From Halobacterium sp. CBA1132 (GTDB lineage Archaea > Halobacteriota > Halobacteria > Halobacteriales > Halobacteriaceae), in assembly GCF_001485535.1 (NCBI RefSeq), contig NZ_BCMZ01000002.1, positions 186,001 to 250,000 of the forward strand: a DNA stretch of 64,000 nucleotides, in the 5' to 3' direction. The notes beneath the pieces were generated by a model that saw only the letters and a list, made by a program, of their open reading frames with translations, was not told the DNA's origin and did no database searches. How positions within the stretch are numbered: position 1 is the stretch's first letter; each line of letters starts with the position of its first letter. This document shows positions 50,961-59,794 of this stretch, piece by piece. Both the position numbers and the translations under genes were made by a program.

Positions 50961-53834
50961 ATGAACCCAAAATCACGGAGTATTCTCGATACGTCTGTAA
51001 TCGTCGCTGTTGGCGACACAGAGTGGCTAACGGCCTACGTTGATGCGCTCCAAGAACAGTCTGACGCGACTATTCATCGGGTCTCGACACCAGCAGCAGT
51101 CCACGAGATGCTGCAACCGACGACGATTGATTGCGTCATTACTGACTACAGCCTTCCCGAAACGACGGGGATCGACCTCGTTCGCAGCATCCGGGAGACA
51201 ACAGTCACACTCCCGATTATTCTGGGGACGGCCGAAGGCAGCGAAACAATCGCTAGTACAGCGATTGAAGCCGGCGTTACCGACTATATCGCTGTCACCG
51301 ACCCACTAGACGAGACCGTTACTGATGCCTTACAGCGAACCGAGCAGGCGCTCCGGGACGCCCAACGGGCGAGGACACAGCGCGAACGGGCACGACAGTT
51401 CGACGCGACATTTCACGACACTCGATCCGCAACGTGGGTGCTTGACCCTGCTGGCGCGCTCACGCGCGTCAACCAAACCGCCCGCGACATGATCGATGTG
51501 GACGCCGACGCCGTGGTTGGCGATTCCTTCTGGACGCTGCCGTGGTGGCTTGACGAGGGCCAAACGAGCGCTGACATTCGTCGCCTTGTTGAGTCAGCAA
51601 AACGCGGTGAGTTCGGGCACGCTGTCATCACCCAGAATGGCGTGACTGGTGAGCGAGTGTTGGAACTCTCCGTCCAGCCGGTTACTGATGAACGCGGCGA
51701 CCTCGTTTCAATCGTCGTCGATAGCGTCGATATCACCGACCGTGTCGACCTCGAACGGGAACTCCGTCAGTCCGAGGAACTCCACCGCGTGACGCTCAAC
51801 AATATGACCGACACCGTCCTCATGACCGACGAGGACGGCGAGTACACGTACGTCTGCCCGAACGTCCACTTCATCTTCGGGTACACCGCCGAGGAAATCC
51901 GGGAACTAGGAACGATTGAGGCCCTGCTCGGCGACGACTTATTCGACCGCGCGGATCTCGCCGACGACGGCGTCCTGAAGAACATCGAGACCACGGCCAC
52001 GGACAAAGCCGGTCGCGAACACACGTTGCTGGTGAACGTTCGCGAAGTCTCAATTCAGGATGGCACGCTGCTGTACAGCTGTCGTGATATCACGAAGCGC
52101 AAGCAGCGCGAACGCGCCCTCGCAACCCTCCAGGAGACCGCGCGGGACTTCCTGTACGCCGAAACACACCACGAAATTGCCCACCACGTCGTCGACGATA
52201 CACCCGACGTTCTCGATCTCGATGCGAGCGCCGTCTACCTCTTCGATGCAGACGACAACCACCTCCAGCCGACGGCGTACTCACAGGCGATGCGGGACGC
52301 CCATGGCCCTCTTCCGGATGTTCATGCGGACGGCAACGATCTCACCAGTCACAGCTTCGTCGAGAACGAACCCCGGTTTTTCGACGATATCCACGACGCG
52401 GACCGCCTCACTAATCCCGCGACTGACCTCCGGAGTGTCGCGTACATTCCACTCGGGAACCACGGCGTGTTCGTCGCTGGGTCAACCGATGTCGGTGCCT
52501 TCGACGATGTGACGCGGGAACTTGCGGACCTTCTGGCGGCGACCGCAGAGGCAGCATTGGACCGCGTCGACCGTGAGTCACAGCTTCGTGAGCAGGACCG
52601 TGAACTCCAGCAACAGAACGACCAGCTCACGACACTCAATCAGATTAACGAGACGATCCGTGAGATTGACCAGGCACTAGTGCAATCCGAGACCCGCGAG
52701 GAAATCGACCACACAGTCTGTGAACGACTCACTGCTGACGGTCGCTTCCAGTTCGCCTGGATCGGGACTCTCGATAGTACATCGGAGGCCGTGACGCCCC
52801 AGGCGTGGGCTGGGACCGACCACGGCTATCTCGATACGCAGTCGTTCCCGGTCGCCGCTGACGGCGTTGAACCGGCGGGTCGGACGGCGGCGACTGGCGA
52901 GGTGACGCATGTTTCGAACGTCGCGGCTGATCTTCGGGCGGCCTCATGGCGGAAGGACGCGATTTCACGCGATCTGCTGTCCGTGTTGAGTATTCCGCTC
53001 GTTTACAACAATCTCTCGTATGGCGTTCTGACGGTGTACGCGGAGACCCCGGACGCCTTCGATGAAACGATTCAGACCGTGCTTGCGGAGCTTGGTGAGA
53101 CGATCGCTTCCGCAATTAGTGCGAGCGAACGCAAGCGCGCGTTGCTCACCACGTCGATGACTCGCGTTGAGTACACGGTTACTGATCCGTCGTTCGTGCT
53201 CGCGCAACTGGCACAGACCGCGGATTGCACGATTACGTACGAAGGTGGTGTTCAGCAGACTGCCAGTGGGAACTACGTGTTCGTCACGGTCGAGGACGCG
53301 CCGCTTGATGCGGTCGTCGACGTGGCAACTGATCTCCGCGTGATTGAGGACGTCCAGCGGATTCGTGGTGGTGAGACTGGGGGCGTGTTGCGGCTCCGGT
53401 TGGCGGAGCCGTTCCTGGCGACGGAGCTGGCCGACCACGGTGCCGTTCTGCAGAGTGCAACGGCATCGCAGGCGGATACGAAACTCGTGATCGATGTTCC
53501 CGGGAGCGTTGAGGCGAGGAACGTCACGCAGTTTGTCACCCAGCGTTTCGCTGACGTTGAGCTTACGTCGAAGCAGGTGCGCGAGCAGGCGTCCGAACAC
53601 GGATTTTACGCGTCAGTGCTGGATAGCCTGACTGACAGGCAACTGGAGGTCTTGGAGACGGCGTACTACAGTGGGTTCTTCGAATCGCCGCGGACGGTGA
53701 CTGGTGAAGCCGTCGCGGAGTCACTTGACATCTCCCCGCAGGCGTTCTACCAGCATATTCGAACCGTGCAGCGGAAACTCTTCGCGGCGCTGATCGACGA
53801 CCACGCTCCGGTCGTCACTCGACGCGCGGACTGA
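50961..53834 (+). CDS. Multi-domain sensor/regulator with receiver-like, PAS, GAF and Bat HTH-10 domains
   Basis: One-component regulator of 957 residues without a histidine-kinase domain. Order: receiver-like domain (about 12-130; Asp62 in VITDYSLPE, but the usual lysine is replaced in AVTDPLD), PAS (about 155-275), PAS (about 285-400), GAF (about 405-560), a coiled linker, second GAF (about 590-735), then a Bat-type module ending in an HTH-10 (LTDRQLEVLETAYYSGFF, TGEAVAESLDISPQAFYQH). It probably senses light, redox or a ligand and switches target genes directly. ATG at 50961 chosen because the receiver fold starts there. Confidence 0.88.
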   Translation: MNPKSRSILDTSVIVAVGDTEWLTAYVDALQEQSDATIHRVSTPAAVHEMLQPTTIDCVITDYSLPETTGIDLVRSIRETTVTLPIILGTAEGSETIASTAIEAGVTDYIAVTDPLDETVTDALQRTEQALRDAQRARTQRERARQFDATFHDTRSATWVLDPAGALTRVNQTARDMIDVDADAVVGDSFWTLPWWLDEGQTSADIRRLVESAKRGEFGHAVITQNGVTGERVLELSVQPVTDERGDLVSIVVDSVDITDRVDLERELRQSEELHRVTLNNMTDTVLMTDEDGEYTYVCPNVHFIFGYTAEEIRELGTIEALLGDDLFDRADLADDGVLKNIETTATDKAGREHTLLVNVREVSIQDGTLLYSCRDITKRKQRERALATLQETARDFLYAETHHEIAHHVVDDTPDVLDLDASAVYLFDADDNHLQPTAYSQAMRDAHGPLPDVHADGNDLTSHSFVENEPRFFDDIHDADRLTNPATDLRSVAYIPLGNHGVFVAGSTDVGAFDDVTRELADLLAATAEAALDRVDRESQLREQDRELQQQNDQLTTLNQINETIREIDQALVQSETREEIDHTVCERLTADGRFQFAWIGTLDSTSEAVTPQAWAGTDHGYLDTQSFPVAADGVEPAGRTAATGEVTHVSNVAADLRAASWRKDAISRDLLSVLSIPLVYNNLSYGVLTVYAETPDAFDETIQTVLAELGETIASAISASERKRALLTTSMTRVEYTVTDPSFVLAQLAQTADCTITYEGGVQQTASGNYVFVTVEDAPLDAVVDVATDLRVIEDVQRIRGGETGGVLRLRLAEPFLATELADHGAVLQSATASQADTKLVIDVPGSVEARNVTQFVTQRFADVELTSKQVREQASEHGFYASVLDSLTDRQLEVLETAYYSGFFESPRTVTGEAVAESLDISPQAFYQHIRTVQRKLFAALIDDHAPVVTRRAD

Positions 53835-54029
53835 TCACTCTCGAAGCGGACGCTAACAGCGTAATCGCCCGATAGTGGTCCCCTCAGCGCCCCGATTTCG
53901 CGGATGCTTGAATAGTAAACCACGCTGGCTGGCGTGTGGTTCGGTGCTCAACTACCGAATATTCCCTTATACACTCATTATTCATATGTAGAGCATCCCG
54001 CACAGCACTGTCGGGACACTCACCTAACC

Positions 54030-54173
54030 ATGAGGGACGTCAACCAGAATTCAACCGAGGAATCACCGTACGAATGCTTCGAGTGCGGGAACGTCGTGCT
54101 TGCGGAGGACAACCCTGGCCAGTGCCCCGACTGCGCTGGCGATATGCGAAACCGACGCACACCCATCGAATAA
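54030..54173 (+). CDS. Small rubrerythrin-like zinc-ribbon protein
   Basis: Protein of 47 residues with [14 protein letters not shown] and [13 protein letters not shown], two CxxC pairs of a rubredoxin-like ribbon. It resembles the short haloarchaeal proteins annotated as rubrerythrin-like. Its stop overlaps the ATG of the glutamate dehydrogenase gene by one base (TAATG), so the two are co-translated, which suggests a regulatory or stress link. Confidence 0.72.
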   Translation: MRDVNQNSTEESPYECFECGNVVLAEDNPGQCPDCAGDMRNRRTPIE

Positions 54174-55471
54174 TGGCCTCAACACAAACCCAGCACGACG
54201 ACAACGAGACGGCCGAAGAGCCGAGTGAACCGGAGTCGGCGCTGCAGACCGCACGTCGCCAACTCCAGCACGCCGCTGACCACCTCGATATCGACCCGAG
54301 CATCGTCGAGCGACTCAAACACCCCAAGAAAGTCCAGGAAGTCACCGTTCCAATCGAACGCGAGAACGGCGACGTAGAGGTCTACACTGGGTATCGTGCG
54401 CAACACGACAGCGTCCGCGGCCCGTTCAAGGGCGGCCTCCGCTATCACCCCGAGGTCACCCGCGAGGAATGCGTCGGCCTCGGCATGTGGATGACGTGGA
54501 AATGCGCCGTGATGGACATCCCCTTCGGCGGCGCGAAAGGCGGTATCGCCGTCAACCCGAAAGACCTCAGCGACGACGAGAAAGAACAGCTGACACGCCG
54601 CTTCACCGACGAAATCCGCTCGGTCATCGGGCCAACCACGGACATCCCCGCACCCGACATGGGGACGGACCCGCAAACGATGGCGTGGCTGATGGACGCC
54701 TACTCGATGCAGGAAGGCGAAACAATCCCGGGCGTCGTCACCGGCAAACCACCGATCGTCGGCGGGAGCAAAGGCCGTGATGCAGCACCCGGCCGGAGCG
54801 TCGCAATCATCACCCGCGAAGCGATCGACTACTACGACAAAGACATCAAAGAAACCTCGATTGCCGTCCAGGGCTTCGGGAGCGTCGGCTCGAACGCCGC
54901 GAAACTACTCGACAGCTGGGGCGCAAACGTCGTCGCCGTCAGCGACGTCAACGGCGGCATCTACGACGCAAACGGCCTCGATACACACGCAATCCCCTCC
55001 CACCACGAGGAGCCAGAAGCCGTGATGACTCACGAGGCACCAGAAACGGTGACCAACGACGAATTACTGGAATTGGACGTCGACGTGGTGATTCCAGCGG
55101 CAATCGGGAACGTCCTGACGGACGCGAACGCCGACGATGTTGCTGCCGACATCATCATCGAGGGCGCTAATGGGCCGACGACGACCGCCGCGAGCGCGAT
55201 CTTCGCCGACCGAGACATCCCGGTCATTCCAGATATTCTGGCTAACGCTGGCGGTGTGACGGTGAGTTACTTCGAGTGGCTCCAAGACATCAATCGCCGC
55301 GCGTGGTCGCTCGAACGCGTCAACGATGAACTGGAAACAGAGATGCTGGCAGCCTGGCAGGATGTCCAAACAGAATTCGAGACACGCGACGTCACGTGGC
55401 GCGACGCAGCGTATATCGTCGCGCTCTCACGGATTGCGGAAGCCCACGAAACGCGCGGCCTTTGGCCCTAA
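54173..55471 (+). CDS. gdh: Glutamate dehydrogenase
   Basis: NAD(P)-dependent Glu/Leu/Phe/Val dehydrogenase of 432 residues, cytoplasmic, interconverting glutamate and 2-oxoglutarate plus ammonia. Signature PFGGAKGGI contains the catalytic lysine; [12 protein letters not shown] is the Rossmann fingerprint; FKGGLRYHP is the substrate-binding stretch; [10 protein letters not shown] and the C-terminal helices are conventional. The first 25 residues are acidic and variable. It overlaps the zinc-ribbon gene by one base. Haloarchaea have several paralogues (gdhA, gdhB), and I cannot say which one this is. Confidence 0.95.
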   Translation: MASTQTQHDDNETAEEPSEPESALQTARRQLQHAADHLDIDPSIVERLKHPKKVQEVTVPIERENGDVEVYTGYRAQHDSVRGPFKGGLRYHPEVTREECVGLGMWMTWKCAVMDIPFGGAKGGIAVNPKDLSDDEKEQLTRRFTDEIRSVIGPTTDIPAPDMGTDPQTMAWLMDAYSMQEGETIPGVVTGKPPIVGGSKGRDAAPGRSVAIITREAIDYYDKDIKETSIAVQGFGSVGSNAAKLLDSWGANVVAVSDVNGGIYDANGLDTHAIPSHHEEPEAVMTHEAPETVTNDELLELDVDVVIPAAIGNVLTDANADDVAADIIIEGANGPTTTAASAIFADRDIPVIPDILANAGGVTVSYFEWLQDINRRAWSLERVNDELETEMLAAWQDVQTEFETRDVTWRDAAYIVALSRIAEAHETRGLWP

Positions 55472-55488
55472 CTCGCCTGAGTATTCAA

Positions 55489-56154
55489 TTATTCCCGGAG
55501 CAGTTCTAATCGTTGTACGGTCGGGAGATGCCAATCGTACGTGACCGCGACTAACCGCATTCCGACAGTCACGACTGCACACGCGCCGGCAGCCGTACTG
55601 CCACTCGCGCCGACCACGCCGGTCAACCAATATGCCGCGCCACCCAGAACGGCGCAACTCGCGTAGAAGTCTTCGAAGAGGATGAACGGCGCTCTATCAA
55701 GCAGTATATCAGCGAATGCTCCGCCGCCGACAGCGTTGATCATTGAAATTGCAACGACACCAAACGCCGAGACACCTGTATCAGTCGCGACGATAGCACC
55801 CGTCGTCGCGAAGGCAGCGAGGCCGATCGCGTCTGCGACGAGCGTAACTGGATGAGTGTCCGGTGACTCTAAGACGACGCTCAGAACCATTGCTAACCCG
55901 ACGCCGAGGAGCCCCAGTACGATTTCGATTGGAGACTGAAGAACTAACGGCACTCGTGTGACGAGAAGGTCGCGGGTTGCACCACCGACAAACGCCATCG
56001 CTAACCCCACAATAGCAATCCCGAACACGTCGAACTCCTCGCGAATCGCCTTCGAAGATCCGACGAGGGCGAACGCCACCAGCCCGATTGTGTTCATCAC
56101 CGCGAACGGATCGCCGAAGAGAATTGAAATAATGCCCTGGCTCACTGCGCCCAC
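55489..56154 (-). CDS. TRIC-like/UPF0126 membrane channel protein
   Basis: Integral membrane protein of 221 residues with seven hydrophobic segments in two repeated halves. Each half has the glycine-rich element typical of UPF0126/TRIC (VGGATRDLLV and VGGGAFADIL). Bacterial and archaeal TRIC proteins form trimeric cation (K+) channels. It ends 18 bp from the convergent gdh stop. GTG at 56154 was taken; an ATG at 56097 would start inside the first helix. Confidence 0.85.
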   Translation of the reverse strand: MGAVSQGIISILFGDPFAVMNTIGLVAFALVGSSKAIREEFDVFGIAIVGLAMAFVGGATRDLLVTRVPLVLQSPIEIVLGLLGVGLAMVLSVVLESPDTHPVTLVADAIGLAAFATTGAIVATDTGVSAFGVVAISMINAVGGGAFADILLDRAPFILFEDFYASCAVLGGAAYWLTGVVGASGSTAAGACAVVTVGMRLVAVTYDWHLPTVQRLELLRE

Positions 56155-56345
56155 CTATGATAGTGAGTATGTTGAGTGCGACGTATCAATACACTCCCTG
56201 TGGCGAACCTTGCTCAGATACCTCGTCCTCGGTCAGATCACCGTAGCTGACGATGTGAAGGCACCAAGAGGACGTGGAGGCGCTGGGCTTGCTGCGCCTG
56301 TTGAGAACCGCAACACCTACTCGGTCGCTAGTCCTTATCTTCTAT

Positions 56346-57413
56346 ATGGACCGGCGTCGGTTTCTGAAAACTGCGGGTGGGCTGGTTGGCGTGGCCGGCG
56401 TCTCCGGGTGTCTCCGGCGACTCGGGTTCGAGACGCAGTCCGCGTGGCGCGACCCCCCGCTCGTCGAAGACCGACCGGATGGTGTCTATCACCCTGCGAT
56501 TGTTGAGGGGATGGGCATGTACGAAACGACGACCATCGATGGTATCGGGGTCGCGTTGATGCACTCGTTTCCTCATCGGTTCTGGAGGGTGACCGGGACG
56601 AACAAAACAAAAGTCGTTGTCTCGTCGGACGACTCGCTGCATTTGATGGCGAGCGCCTGGGATGCCGAATCCGGGACAGTGCTCCCGACCGCGGTGTCAG
56701 TTGATGTTCGAAACGAGGAGGGTCGCGTCTCTACGACGAACCTGTGGTCGATGCTATCCCCAAATATGGGGTTCCACTACGGGGATAACGTGGCACTGTC
56801 GGGGAGCGGTGAGTATGAGGCGACAGTTCGAATTGCGCCCGTTCAGGCAGCACGGACCAGACCGTTCAAGGGTCGATTTACGGAGATGCGGACTGCGCAG
56901 TTCCAGTTCACCTTCGAGCCGGCGGAAACGTACGACCTCCCGATTCGCCGGCTCAGTAAGAAGGCAGGCACCCGCGGGACAGTAGACTTGATGCAGATGG
57001 ACGGCGTGCCAGCTCCAGTCGCGCCACCGAAAGAACAGCTCCCCGGACGGGTACTTGGGGAAGCCTCAGCTGACGACGCCTTGTTCTACGTAACTCTCGT
57101 TACTGACGAGCAGCGATTTTCGGGGGCGGATAGCCCATATCTTGTTGTCTCTCCGCGTACGCCATATAATCGAGTTCTCCTGCCGGGGATGTCGCTCTCG
57201 ATGGCTGTCGAACGCGACGGGCAGACTGTCATGCAAACCGGACTTGATGGTACACTTGATCCCGACCTTGGGTACTACTACGGGACAACTGTGGATCGCG
57301 TTGAGCGCGGTGATACAGTCACGATCAAAATTGAGACCCCGCCGCAACTGTCTCGCCACGATGGCTACGAAACCGCATTCATGGATATGTCTGCGGTCCA
57401 CTTCTCTGTCTGA
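56346..57413 (+). CDS. Tat lipoprotein, P19/Tp34-like (putative iron or copper binding)
   Basis: Exported lipoprotein of 355 residues. Tat signal MDRRRFLKTAGG with lipobox SGC, so Cys22 is the anchor. Two similar beta-sandwich parts follow: the first (about 45-190) holds GMGMYETTTIDGI, DDSLHLMASAWDAE and LSPNMGFHYGDNVAL, which resemble the P19/Tp34 metal-binding family; the second (about 225-345) repeats ALFYVTLVTDEQ, GMSLSMAVERDG and DLGYYYGTTVDRV. Met and His residues in the first part are compatible with a metal site. Metal identity is unknown. Converges with the polytopic membrane gene at 57430. Confidence 0.72.
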   Translation: MDRRRFLKTAGGLVGVAGVSGCLRRLGFETQSAWRDPPLVEDRPDGVYHPAIVEGMGMYETTTIDGIGVALMHSFPHRFWRVTGTNKTKVVVSSDDSLHLMASAWDAESGTVLPTAVSVDVRNEEGRVSTTNLWSMLSPNMGFHYGDNVALSGSGEYEATVRIAPVQAARTRPFKGRFTEMRTAQFQFTFEPAETYDLPIRRLSKKAGTRGTVDLMQMDGVPAPVAPPKEQLPGRVLGEASADDALFYVTLVTDEQRFSGADSPYLVVSPRTPYNRVLLPGMSLSMAVERDGQTVMQTGLDGTLDPDLGYYYGTTVDRVERGDTVTIKIETPPQLSRHDGYETAFMDMSAVHFSV

Positions 57414-57429
57414 AGACTACCAACGGGCC

Positions 57430-58938
57430 CTACCCGAGATACGGGGGCGTTGCGCCCGGTAATGACAGCAGCCAGAGACTGACGATGGTGTACCCTATCA
57501 TCACGAGGACGAATGGGTACTGGCTTCGGATGGCGGCGAGCCGGCTCGGGAAGAGATCGTATGCGGACGCGTGCGCCTCCCAGATCGAGAGCAAGTGGCC
57601 CGCGAGCACGAACGCGATGCTGAGGGCAGTGAACCAGTTGGGTGGCGCGAGTACGAGCGGATTCGCAGGTGGTGACAGCGGCGACACCACTGCCATCGTC
57701 AGCGCCGGACTCAACGAGACGAGCAGCCCTGCGTAGTGGGCGAGGTGATAGCCAGCCGCGATCGCCAGAAGCGGAGGAGCCAGCCGTAAGGCGATCGAGC
57801 GGCTCGTAACGTAGGTGTCAGTGAACCGGCGAGCAATAGTGCCAGCATACCAGTACGCCGCGAGGAAGACGACGTATCCGATAACGAGGAGAGTCGTATA
57901 GGCCAGGACAGCGAGCGGCGTGGCTGCCATCACTGCACTTAGCGGCGACTCAACGACGGTTGTGATGGTCTGTGCGCCGGCTGTCGTCGTGATGAAACCG
58001 CTGTACGTGAGCTCCCAGATGAGCGCGATGATGAAGGCGACGTCCGAGGAATCGGTTACGACATCTGATTGCGCGAGGTCGCTCCCCGGGAGTATAATCT
58101 CCACCGACCCGTCACGTAGCTGGATAGGTGCAACGGCACCGTAGAACCTGAAGAGAACCGATATCGGGTCCGCGTGCTCGAACCAGGCGTCGGAGCCGAA
58201 GACGACAGCGCCAGCGATGGTGTACAACGAGTACCCGAGAATAGCCGTTGCGAGCACACGCGGAACAGTACTAACAGGGAAGATAACCTCAACCCATACG
58301 AGCGTGAGGATACCGGCGATGGCCGGCCACCTGCCGAATGAATCTGGGTACTCGTAGAAACCGGTTGGGAGCACAGTTGTAATGGCGCGCCAGGGATTCA
58401 GAGCGGGCCATGGGTTGCCGACGAGATACGCAACAACGGGGAGGCCGGCGCGAACGCCGACGAATGTGACGAGGACGGTGAGACTAGCCGATGGCAGCTG
58501 TGGCCCGGTGTACCCGAGGAACACCATGAGACAGAGCCCGACCACAGCCAGCGTCTGGCCAAGGACACCAATCCACCGCCGAACCGCGGGCATTCTTGGA
58601 AGGGACACAGACCGGGAATGGAGCGAGTAGATGAACGCGCGATCAGTGACAAAGCTCGCAAGCAGTGCCGACGCGCCAATTGTCGCCCCGCCCGTCGCTA
58701 AGTACAGCCATCGCGGGATAGCGAGCGCCTCACGTGGTTGCTTGGAGAGGGTCATCCCGTTCGCAGCGGCGACACTATCGGCGAGAACGGTTAAGATCGC
58801 TATCCAAGCGAGTACTTGCGCGCCGAAGCGGATGCCGAACGTCGGCATCGCGTTCGACTTGGCGTCTTCCCGGGGAGTTGCTTTCGCTGTTGATTCGTCT
58901 CCAGAGGGGTTCTCGGCGTTAGATGGCGTAGATGGCAT
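57430..58938 (-). CDS. Polytopic membrane protein, unknown function
   Basis: Membrane protein of 502 residues with about 12-13 hydrophobic segments. Polar sites within helices include NPWPALNPWRAI and FYEYPDSFGRWPA. I do not recognise the family. ATG at 58938 gives a start inside the tail of the C2H2 gene, with a 20-bp overlap that couples them; the longer open frame to 59601 runs through the C2H2 gene and non-coding DNA. The convergent P19-like lipoprotein suggests a metal-related transport or electron-transfer task, but this is inference. Confidence 0.78.
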   Translation of the reverse strand: MPSTPSNAENPSGDESTAKATPREDAKSNAMPTFGIRFGAQVLAWIAILTVLADSVAAANGMTLSKQPREALAIPRWLYLATGGATIGASALLASFVTDRAFIYSLHSRSVSLPRMPAVRRWIGVLGQTLAVVGLCLMVFLGYTGPQLPSASLTVLVTFVGVRAGLPVVAYLVGNPWPALNPWRAITTVLPTGFYEYPDSFGRWPAIAGILTLVWVEVIFPVSTVPRVLATAILGYSLYTIAGAVVFGSDAWFEHADPISVLFRFYGAVAPIQLRDGSVEIILPGSDLAQSDVVTDSSDVAFIIALIWELTYSGFITTTAGAQTITTVVESPLSAVMAATPLAVLAYTTLLVIGYVVFLAAYWYAGTIARRFTDTYVTSRSIALRLAPPLLAIAAGYHLAHYAGLLVSLSPALTMAVVSPLSPPANPLVLAPPNWFTALSIAFVLAGHLLSIWEAHASAYDLFPSRLAAIRSQYPFVLVMIGYTIVSLWLLSLPGATPPYLG

Positions 58939-59185
58939 AGAGGAACAGGAAGACGAAGTATACTGCGACGATACACGCGAGGGCCCGCAGCCGGAACGAG
59001 CTGAGGGCGTCGCGTTCGTTCGCTCGCGCATCGTGGAAGGCGGTTCGTTCAGCTTCAGTGAGGTCTGGCCAGTGATTGAGACCCTTGTGAAGAGTGAGGC
59101 GGTCCTCAGTTGGGAACGGCTCATCACAGTACTGGCAGACCTCCGGCGAATCGCCTGGTGGAACGGCTGATTGGACAGTGGACAT
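58919..59185 (-). CDS. C2H2 zinc-finger protein with a C-terminal membrane helix
   Basis: Protein of 88 residues. A single classical C2H2 finger, CQYCDEPFPTEDRLTLHKGLNH, spans residues 17-38, and the C-terminus is one hydrophobic helix (about 68-86). The combination of a eukaryote-like finger with a membrane anchor is unusual but recurrent in haloarchaea. It is the first gene of an overlapping pair with the polytopic protein, so it may be a regulatory or assembly subunit. Confidence 0.78.
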   Translation of the reverse strand: MSTVQSAVPPGDSPEVCQYCDEPFPTEDRLTLHKGLNHWPDLTEAERTAFHDARANERDALSSFRLRALACIVAVYFVFLFLYAIYAI

Positions 59186-59533
59186 TCCCTCGATAGATCA
59201 CGTTGAACTACCGTACAGCCGCTTGAAATGCTTCTGCTTCTCGCCTGGCAGCCTTGACATCCTTCCCGATTTGACGGCCGGGGATCCCGGCCGTCGTTGG
59301 GATATTGTTGGTCACGCTTGGTATCCAGTCCTCGTAGGCGAAACAGCCCTCTCGACGGTTGAATAGGTGAACCGCTGGCTGTGCTAACCAGGCGGTATCT
59401 CTTTTCGCCCATCCGTTTCGGATGCCGCGCTACAGAAAGCCGCCACATCAATATATTGATATATCCCGCCCTGAAGGGCGGGGCTTTCTCCTTGACTCTC
59501 CGTAATTGCTGATAGTTGCACCCAACAGTATAG
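59186..59533. other. Intergenic stretch with strong hairpins, possible IS200/IS605-type relic
   Basis: Three exact palindromes: GACGGCCGGG / CCCGGCCGTC with a 3-nt loop (59273-59295), ATCAATATATTGAT (59447-59460) and CCCGCCC / GGGCGGG with loop TGAA (59465-59482). Stem-loops of this kind mark the ends of IS200/IS605-type or palindrome-associated elements. A minus-strand frame of about 75 codons (GIRNGWAKRD to EAFQAAVR, ending near 59212) looks protein-like but cannot be named. The last hairpin could also end transcripts. Confidence 0.4.
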
Positions 59534-59692
59534 CTAGAGGATTGATTCCGTCCACGTGAGCCCACATTCGCTACATTCAAAGAAATGGACTGCCTCCTCA
59601 TCGACGGTCCCTTTTCCCGTCGTTTGTGCTAACGCGAATCCACATTCTGGGCAGTCGGACACAGCCACTACCTGTCGTTCGGGGAGCGACAC
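59534..59692 (-). CDS. Small zinc-ribbon protein
   Basis: Protein of about 52 residues from a GTG at 59692: a short strand (ERQVVAV), then SDCPECGFALAQTT and FFECSECGLTWTES. Two CxxC pairs 27 residues apart form a zinc ribbon like that of transcription factors such as TFS. No other start is suitable. It is transcribed away from the sodium symporter gene end; function unknown. Confidence 0.6.
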   Translation of the reverse strand: MSLPERQVVAVSDCPECGFALAQTTGKGTVDEEAVHFFECSECGLTWTESIL

Positions 59693-59794
59693 GAAAAAGC
59701 TGAATGGCCGCTTATGGCAGATGTCTGTCCGTGCTCACGCAGCCATAACGTACGGCCTACGATACCGCAGTATCCGATGTCATGGAACCATCAA

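Noticed and set aside
58939-59601. Upstream extension of the polytopic membrane protein to 723 residues
   Set aside because: The extension passes through the C2H2 gene in another frame and through hairpin-rich DNA. Membrane-protein sequence only begins after 58938.
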